Of a stretch of DNA of 15,258 nucleotides, positions 12,201-15,258 are shown one piece after another. Source of the DNA: Euperipatoides rowelli (taxonomy: Eukaryota > Onychophora > Udeonychophora > Euonychophora > Peripatopsidae); assembly GCA_003024985.2 (NCBI GenBank), contig PXIH01S0003945.1. One strand, given 5' to 3'. Position 1 is the stretch's first letter; every line of letters begins with the position of its first letter. Under the pieces are notes generated by a model. That model was given only the letters and a program-made list of their open reading frames with translations. It was not told the DNA's origin and did no database searches. The position numbers and the translations under genes are program-made.

Positions 12201-14655
12201 CAGGAATACTCTCCGACAACAATTCCGAATATTTAGCCTAAGGATAAAAAAAAAAACTCTCATTAATTAAGAACAGCAAAGAAAAAATATTATTACAATA
12301 TACTGTATATCCATAACAATGATTATATTTTATAATAAAGAAGTAGGTCTTAGATCAATCATCTGAACTAAAATACAATTCTAAAATTAATAAAAATATT
12401 ATATCACTATGAATCTAATAATCAATTATAGATTAACAGATTAAACTAAGAACTAATTTAATATTAAATAAATATGTATTTATTATGTAATGAAATAACT
12501 CGGGAACAGAATTATTTTGGACATAATTAACTAACAAGAATTCATTAATAGAACTGATGTGCTTAGACCACGCCTCAATATCTAGTGTATAAGTAGTGTG
12601 TGTGTGTGTGATTCTACTTCCAATATATGACATTATCCCTCCAATAAAATAAAGCTTTAAGGGGAGTAGGGGTTGTCAAGTTATTGTGAGATATCTAAAC
12701 AGGGTAACAGTGGGATGTGCTTGGATGTCAGGTAGTGGTAGTATCTTCAAACCTGTTTTGTCATCTTGGGTATCATACTACCTTGCGGTTTAGGTAATGT
12801 GTCAAACTAATAGGGTAGTCTACTTAGGCGTAGTTGGTCTGTGTGGCATTTCCCTACACGATCATTTGCCTTAACATTTATAAAGGATCTCATTCATTAT
12901 ATTAACAACAGCCCATGCCAATTTAAAAGTTGTGAAAAAGATAAAAATAAACAGCCAAACTGAAATCGAGACAAGAGCATTTACACAGTCTTTATAGACC
13001 AGCCACTATAAACCCTAGAATTCAATATGATAATATATTATTGGTGAATGGTGAGTGCTGAATATTTCACAAGCAAATGATAATATATTATCATATATGA
13101 TGATTATCAGCAAGTGAAGAAACATAATTGAAATGCTAGTTCGTATTTTCAATTTAAAATTTATCGACTAGCTTAAGTTGCATTTTAATGTTAGAATAAA
13201 TAAGTCAAATAAAAACTCTTTCATTGTTATTTTTGGTGGTTCAAATTCCAGGAAACCTATTTCGTATCCTATTAATGCGAAGATAGCAAATATATCTTCT
13301 TACAAACATTTTAAAAAAGTGAAAAAAAAATATCATTACCTGTTTACAAAGAGGCACATTATCATTTGCATCCAGGACATCAATTGAAATGTGAGTTACA
13401 GCTGTAAAAGTACCATCAGTGGCGGTTACTAAAAGTCGGTAATGTGCCGTTGTCTCTCTATCAAGCCCTTTGACGACAAACACTTCCCCAGTCTGTCGAA
13501 TATTGAACTGTCCTAAAGGATCTCCACTTGTGATATGATAGCGTATAGTACTGTACTGATCTTCGTCAGTTGTATTTACTCGAACAATAATGGTACCAGG
13601 TAAAGCATCTTCATTGACATCTGAATTATAGCTTTTTTGAGTAAATATTGGAGGATTATCATTATAATCAGCTACTTCAATTTCTATCATTGTGGTAGCA
13701 GACAAAGGCTCAGGGAAACCGTTGTCAGTAGCCACAACTTCAAACGAATACGACGATTTCTTCTCTCGATCCAAAGTAACCAATGTTTTAATCCAGCCTG
13801 TTTTTGCATCTAAACTAAATAAATTGACTAGTTCACCTACATTAGACCCAAAGTTATATTTGATGTCCGCATTAGTGCCTAAATCTTTATCATGGGCGTT
13901 AACTTGTACTAATTTCGAACCTACTTCGGCATTCTCAGCTATTGAAACACGGTAAGGATTGGCTTCAAAATTTGGTTTGTTATCATTGACATCCATGAGT
14001 TTGACAGTGAGTTCAGTAAATCCGGTAAGAGGAGGAGTTAATTGGGTGGCTACTTTAATTGTCAGCATATACATATCTTTCTCTTCCCGATCTAGTGGTT
14101 CTCTAACCTCAATCACTCCTTGATTATTAATTTTAAATTTTGACGAATCATCTTCATCCTGATTGCCAAACAAAGGCATGATCGAATAAATGACTGTCTC
14201 ATTGCTGGCAGCAGCTAAGGTGGCGATAGTGCTGCCAACTGGGGCATCCTCTGGTATGAAGAACTGATAGGATTTTTGCTCAAATACCGGTGGAACGTCA
14301 GTAGGCCCCATTATGTAAATCTCAATTGGGACATCATTTTGTAAAGATGGACTACCCAAGTCATTGGCATGGATGAAGAACTGATAAATTTGGTTTTCTA
14401 AAAATAAATAGAAAAGAAAGAAGTGATAAAATTCTAAATATTAAAAAAAAAAAAAAAAAATACAAAATTATGATTTTGAATCCATTTTAGCTTTAAGATG
14501 TTATTTATACCTTGATCAGAAACACTCTTCTTCAAAGAAATTTCACCAGTCTTAGGATGTATATGAAATATATTGGAGGCTTCATTAGATTCACTGCCAT
14601 AGATACTATAAGTAATGTCTGCATTCGTCCCAGTGTCAGCATCGGAAGCTGTTAT
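58..14655 (-). CDS. Fat-like: Fat-like giant protocadherin (FAT1/2/3, kugelei type), internal part of gene, 10 exons
   Basis: This is a very large single-pass cell-surface cadherin of the FAT1-3 group, which by family knowledge acts in cell adhesion, planar organisation and actin control at the plasma membrane. Joined exons: 14655-14511, 14397-13340, 12237-12084, 10652-10419, 10278-9892, 8519-8305, 6667-6530, 6100-5957, 3683-2645, 231-58. All introns are GT-AG and phases match (0 or 1), giving 1,229 codons without a stop. In window-protein residues: CA-a 1-87 (N-terminus missing), CA-b 88-192, CA-c 193-300, CA-d 301-401, CA-e 402-501, CA-f 502-605, CA-g 606-710, CA-h 711-815, CA-i 816-920, CA-j about 921-1016, a FAT-type juxtamembrane region 1017-1121, EGF1 1122-1175 and EGF2 1182-1215. 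DxNDNxPxF linkers and LDRE motifs recur. The text around residues 910-1110 (EESKFPPV, EFPGGVI, IISIQP, FYKP) is what separates FAT1-3 from FAT4/Fat and Dachsous. Orthology to one particular FAT cannot be settled here. No start, stop, signal peptide or transmembrane helix of the main product lies in the window. Confidence 0.95.
1136..1154 (+). repeat. C13-A-C5 homopolymer tract
   Basis: A cytosine run in a strongly A/T-rich intron. A similar C11 run is at 11726-11736. Confidence 0.7.
1572..1650. mobile_element. Possible short hAT-type footprint
   Basis: GTCTAAAG (1572-1579) is followed by CAGCAG. 63 bp further on, TTGAGACCCACTT is followed by GTCTCAAG (1643-1650). The two 8-mers agree at 7 of 8 positions, like a hAT 8-bp target duplication. 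The inner ends resemble hAT tips only loosely. Confidence 0.25.
2645..3683 (-). CDS. Fat-like: Fat-like exon: CA-i, CA-j, FAT-type juxtamembrane region and EGF1
   Basis: This 1,039-bp exon (residues 826-1171 plus one base) enters in phase 0 and leaves in phase 1. The acceptor is tttctag ending at 3684 and the donor is GTAATA from 2644. The true exon starts four codons before the first ATG, with EDRT. CA-i has the calcium motif TDPDTAPNGPP but ends in IIEESKFPPVL instead of DxNDN. CA-j is a divergent last repeat (EFPGGVI, ATDQDIYDELTY, LDAGEYILNVSV). Next comes the FAT1-3 conserved non-cadherin stretch with LTPESF, IISIQP and FYKP. EGF1 has cysteines 1122, 1127, 1132, 1164, 1166 and 1175, with 31 residues between the third and fourth, including SSFVAPRRYRNQKC. 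This exon gives the best evidence for the family call. Confidence 0.97.
4838..4951 (-). CDS. Candidate alternative first coding exon with signal peptide (unproven)
   Basis: This 38-codon open frame lies in the 2.3-kb intron before the exon at 3683-2645. In-frame ATGs are at 4951, 4939 and 4915. From the third Met it reads like a signal peptide, with hydrophobic core MIVLICVFLSFLNSLIV then GQQPHKMKL, and a plausible cleavage after Gly. It ends exactly at CTT before GTAAGT (4837-4832), a strong donor, in phase 0. The next exon downstream on this strand enters in phase 0 with EDRTMGYSIL, so a join would be in frame and PHKMKL could stand in for the missing A-strand of CA-i. It could instead be exon 1 of a nested gene, or chance. 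No promoter or acceptor was identified. Confidence 0.3.
4993..5110 (+). repeat. Left terminal inverted repeat of the 658-bp element
   Basis: It begins after TTAA 4993-4996 and pairs with 5535-5654. Shared landmarks are ACGGATTTTTTAATT, GATTTTCAAAGAT and AAAAAAATT followed by CCAC. Confidence 0.75.
4997..5654. mobile_element. MITE-like element with ~100-bp terminal inverted repeats and TTAA (or TA) flanks
   Basis: The left end AGGTTAAATGTAACGGA (4997 onward) matches the reverse complement of the right end, AGGTCAAATATAACGGA (5654 backward). Similarity continues inward for about 100 bp, through GATTTTCAAAGAT and TTCCACTGG/TTCCACCAG, and more loosely to AAGTTATTTA. TTAA stands outside each end (4993-4996 and 5655-5658). 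Because TTAA is a palindrome, TA duplication with ends one base longer fits equally well, so piggyBac-type and Tc1/mariner-type origins remain open. The 658 bp have no long open frame, so this is non-autonomous. Confidence 0.8.
5535..5658 (-). repeat. Right terminal inverted repeat of the 658-bp element
   Basis: This is the reverse complement of the left arm with scattered substitutions and small indels in the A/T runs. The indels suggest an insertion of some age. Confidence 0.75.
5957..6100 (-). CDS. Fat-like: Fat-like exon: end of CA-h and A-strand of CA-i
   Basis: This 144-bp exon of 48 codons is phase 0 at both ends, with an acceptor atttcag ending at 6101 and a donor GTGAGT from 5956. 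It continues from LDRET with ISNYLLEIEAADSGVP and gives the linker DINDNAPRF. It ends in NHSAIIM, the A-strand of CA-i, just before the EDRTMG turn on the next exon. An NHS glycosylation sequon is present. Confidence 0.93.
6101..6529 (-). other. Intron of Fat-like, 0.43 kb
   Basis: It separates the two symmetric phase-0 exons of CA-h. Nothing coding is visible. A CTCF-like motif lies at 6272-6285. Confidence 0.85.
6272..6285 (+). promoter_or_regulatory. CTCF-like core motif
   Basis: TCACTAGATGGCAG fits 13 of 14 positions of the general CTCF core CCASYAGRKGGCRS. It lies in the 429-bp intron. It is a motif match only, with no proof of binding. Confidence 0.35.
6530..6667 (-). CDS. Fat-like: Fat-like exon: middle of cadherin repeat CA-h
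   Basis: This 138-bp exon of exactly 46 codons is phase 0 at both ends. The acceptor is tttttag ending at 6668 and the donor is GTAAAA from 6529. It reads IIATDMDSPPNAQITYS through to ASPLDRET, covering the calcium-binding DMD motif, the central strands and the LDRE of CA-h. Because it is symmetric, skipping it would keep the frame but would remove the core of one cadherin repeat. Confidence 0.93.
6965..6993 (+). repeat. G-tract cluster with G-quadruplex pattern
   Basis: Runs of G10, G4, G3 and G4 are separated by A, TA and TAAGA. This fits the usual four-run rule for a G-quadruplex on the plus strand, which is the non-coding strand of the host gene. Confidence 0.6.
7650..8066. repeat. Degenerate minisatellite, about 9 units of 41-54 bp
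   Basis: A unit built on GTGGCACCACAATAGTAAAA, then TGTTGCCAACCC and a TCTAGAAA-type end, recurs with changes. The AAAATGTT-like anchor falls near 7678, 7711, 7759, 7812, 7864, 7909, 7950, 8004 and 8052. The units have drifted and vary in length. On the minus strand each unit reads like TCTAGAC-x-AGGGTTGGCAACA, which resembles the CAGGGGTTGGCAA end of hAT transposons. Confidence 0.75.
8086..8111 (+). repeat. T13 directly joined to G13
   Basis: This is a pure T run followed by a pure G run, at the edge of the minisatellite. It is low complexity and its exact length is uncertain in any assembly. Confidence 0.7.
8305..8519 (-). CDS. Fat-like: Fat-like exon: end of CA-g, start of CA-h
   Basis: This 215-bp exon (split Gly660 to residue 731) enters in phase 1 and leaves in phase 0. 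The acceptor is tacag ending at 8520 and the donor is GTCAGT from 8304. It begins GVISIAKPLDFE, continues the cadherin fold with QANDGGEPS and the linker DANDNAPIF, and opens CA-h with YNAIIAEDAYVGDNVIK. The LDRE motif is LDFE here, keeping the acidic residue. The first third of this exon has no ATG, so the true 5' limit at 8519 rests on the splice site and on the match with the KTG end of the exon before it. Confidence 0.93.
8520..9891 (-). other. Intron of Fat-like, 1.4 kb
   Basis: Positions 8780-9290 form a patch of more even base composition with few homopolymers inside an otherwise A/T-rich intron. The patch holds a CTCF-like motif (8920-8933), a TATAAATA at 9052-9059 on the plus strand and a 39-codon minus-strand frame at about 9170-9290. 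An ATTT microsatellite lies near 9690-9708. One ambiguous base (n) is at 8840. Confidence 0.8.
8920..8933 (+). promoter_or_regulatory. CTCF-like core motif
   Basis: CCTATAGGTGGCGC fits 12 of 14 positions of the CTCF core, including the whole AGRKGGCRS half. It has the same orientation as the site at 6272 and is 2.6 kb from it. Confidence 0.3.
9892..10278 (-). CDS. Fat-like: Fat-like exon: most of CA-f and first half of CA-g
   Basis: This 387-bp exon is phase 1 at both ends, with an acceptor aactag ending at 10279 and a donor GTGAGT from 9891. Residues 531-659 complete CA-f with ENSGIISLAKPLDREE, RATDQGTP and DVNDNPPEF. CA-g then opens with IPENKAVNNE and TSRDTGVNAEITYSIVSGN. In CA-g the DxD position reads SRD, a partial calcium motif. 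An N-glycosylation sequon NLT is present in the strand after LDREE. The short 140-bp intron at 10279-10418 lies directly upstream. Confidence 0.95.
10419..10652 (-). CDS. Fat-like: Fat-like exon: end of CA-e, start of CA-f
   Basis: This 234-bp exon runs from split Gly453 to one base of Gly531, with phase 1 at both ends. The acceptor is tttaag ending at 10653 and the donor is GTAAAA from 10418. It completes CA-e with APLDRET, SDRDQQQC and the linker DVNDNAPVF, then starts CA-f with YTVAVPENTD and HATDEDIG. Cys483 lies on the strand before the linker of CA-e and may pair with Cys399 at the start of the same repeat. Confidence 0.95.
10653..12083 (-). other. Intron of Fat-like, 1.4 kb
   Basis: The only notable content is the perfect hairpin at 11173-11223 and a C11 run at 11726-11736 followed by AACTGCTTTACAG. 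No coding frame was recognised. Confidence 0.85.
11173..11223. repeat. Perfect inverted repeat, 24-bp arms with 3-base loop
   Basis: Arm 11173-11196 is exactly complementary to 11200-11223, around AAA. The arms contain ATTGGCCCTGTGTATAC, which is richer in G/C than its surroundings. TTAA begins and ends the structure. It may be a tiny foldback element or a duplication-inversion. Confidence 0.9.
12084..12237 (-). CDS. Fat-like: Fat-like exon: N-terminal half of cadherin repeat CA-e
   Basis: This 154-bp exon encodes residues 402-452 plus one base. The acceptor is ccttag with the exon starting at 12237, and the donor is GTATGT from 12083. It enters in phase 0 and leaves in phase 1. It begins AKYSELLSESIPVATF, the A-strand and the E-x-x-P/V-G-like turn of a repeat, and has the calcium motif LDMDEGRNA followed by LRYILSGD. 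It follows directly on the VPLCKQ end of the previous exon, which gives a normal linker-to-A-strand join. Confidence 0.9.
12596..12610 (+). repeat. GT microsatellite, 15 bp
   Basis: A short uninterrupted GT repeat inside an intron. Confidence 0.8.
13027..13094. repeat. Two copies of an A/T palindrome 50 bp apart
   Basis: ATGATAATATATTATCAT at 13077-13094 is a perfect 18-bp palindrome. Its first 15 bases also occur at 13027-13041. The spacer is not itself repeated. Confidence 0.7.
13340..14397 (-). CDS. Fat-like: Fat-like exon: end of CA-a, all of CA-b and CA-c, CA-d
   Basis: This large exon of 1,058 bp (residues 49-401) has an acceptor ttttag ending at 14398 and a donor GTAATG from 13339. 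It opens in phase 1, where G plus AA makes Glu49, and closes in phase 0. It carries the end of CA-a with an unusual linker, GPTDVPPVF, in place of DxNDNxPxF. CA-b ends in DVNDNKPNF. CA-c ends in DYNDNPPIF. CA-d ends in DANDNVPLC, where a cysteine replaces the usual Phe. LDRE is present in CA-b, CA-c and CA-d. CA-b has no DxD after its PVG turn (ATLAAASNET), in step with the altered CA-a linker. Reading continues into the intron as FFFHFFK, which is clearly non-coding. Confidence 0.95.
14511..14655 (-). CDS. Fat-like: Fat-like exon (first in window): N-terminal half of cadherin repeat CA-a
   Basis: This exon encodes residues 1-48 plus one base of codon 49. It opens with ITASDADTGTNADITYS, the B-strand and calcium-binding DAD motif of a cadherin repeat, so the A-strand and the previous linker must sit on an exon upstream of the window. 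The acceptor is ttatag at 14660-14656 and the donor is GTATAA from 14510. Entry phase is 0 and exit phase is 1. The repeat continues after a 113-bp intron. Where LDRE is expected it reads SVSDQE, so the usual calcium-binding glutamate motif is altered. Confidence 0.9.
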
Positions 14656-15258
14656 CTATAAATGTAAAATCATGAATTAATATTGATGAATTAATAATTT
14701 ATTTATTTAATTATATGTGTTCTCTAGCAATATACTGATTTAACTCTAAATATCTGTGAGTATACAGTATACACCAAATTACAGAAATATAATAATTTTA
14801 TCTAAGCAAAATGTGCTGTTTTTAATTTTAGATTTTTGTTTTTGAAGTTGTGTTGTTTACTCCATTGTAAAATGGAACAATAATGCATACAAATAATATA
14901 AGGATTATCTCATTATTACATGATAAATTTTTAGGAAAATGCCAACTCAATTGGGGAAGTAAATACATAAACATCCCCCCTATATCCTTATAGATTTCAA
15001 TAGAAACTAAGTAAAACTGGACTTATACGAATACGATAGTTTTTTTTTTTTTTTTAATATCTTATAAAAACAATTAATAATTAAAATACTATGAATTTAC
15101 ATAATTATTTTTTTAAAAGTAAAAGTTATCTTTAGAATAAATTAATACTGCAGAAATTATTTGTCAGATATAGAGAGACTGATTATTGTATTCAACGCAT
15201 TATGTGCTTCCTTGCCAATAAGCGGGGAAACAAAAAAAAATTTATTTATTAATTTTAT
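14656..15258 (-). other. 3' part of the next upstream Fat-like intron
   Basis: This is A/T-rich sequence with a T-run around 15041-15055. No cadherin-coding frame is visible, so the preceding exon, which must end in phase 0 with the A-strand of CA-a, lies beyond 15258. Confidence 0.75.

Larger units (their letters stand above)
12238..13339 (-). other. Intron of Fat-like, 1.1 kb
   Basis: A GT microsatellite of 15 bp lies at 12596-12610. From 12650 to 13020 the sequence is of more even composition than the flanking intron, without a recognisable product. Paired A/T palindromes lie at 13027-13094. No gene was found. Confidence 0.8.

Noticed and set aside
12730-12785. GGTAGTAT...ATACTACC short inverted repeat
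   Set aside because: Only 8 bp of stem with a 30-base loop; expected by chance.
13215-13260. GGTTCAAATTCC, a tRNA T-arm-like sequence on the plus strand
   Set aside because: No matching acceptor, D or anticodon stems around it.
13692-13955. 87-codon plus-strand frame opposite CA-c/CA-d
   Set aside because: It is the antisense shadow of a well-supported coding exon.
1-15258. Bacterial features, CRISPR array, rRNA or tRNA genes
   Set aside because: No direct-repeat/spacer pattern and no RNA-gene structures seen; the spliced cadherin gene shows the window is animal.

Overview
This is an animal nuclear genomic window, with intron-rich structure, GT-AG introns and AT-rich sequence full of A/T homopolymers. 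It holds the middle-to-late part of one very large gene on the minus strand: a FAT1/FAT2/FAT3-type giant protocadherin (the 'Fat-like' group that includes Drosophila kugelei/fat2). Ten consecutive coding exons were rebuilt from reading frames, splice sites and intron phases. Every junction joins in frame, giving 1,229 complete codons with no stop or frameshift. Neither end of the gene is inside the window. The organism is most likely an invertebrate, perhaps an arthropod, judged only from base composition and intron texture; the species cannot be named.

Layout, in transcript order (high to low coordinates): 14655-14511, 14397-13340, 12237-12084, 10652-10419, 10278-9892, 8519-8305, 6667-6530, 6100-5957, 3683-2645 and 231-58. 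The encoded segment has about ten tandem cadherin repeats (CA-a to CA-j, my labels). Then come the conserved FAT-type juxtamembrane region, an EGF-like domain with an enlarged loop, a regular EGF-like domain and the first cysteines of another module. By family knowledge the laminin-G domain, further EGFs, the transmembrane helix and the cytoplasmic tail should lie beyond position 1, and more than twenty further cadherin repeats beyond position 15258.

The rest is intron. It contains a 658-bp inverted-repeat element with TTAA/TA flanks (4997-5654), a decayed ~50-bp minisatellite whose units look like a hAT transposon end (about 7650-8066), a perfect 24-bp-arm hairpin (11173-11223), C/G homopolymers including a G-quadruplex-type tract, and two CTCF-like motifs. 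The most interesting point is a small open frame at 4951-4838 on the gene's own strand. It encodes a signal-peptide-like sequence that ends at a strong GTAAGT donor in phase 0, the phase of the next exon. It could be an alternative first exon for a short secreted or membrane isoform, or the start of a nested gene.
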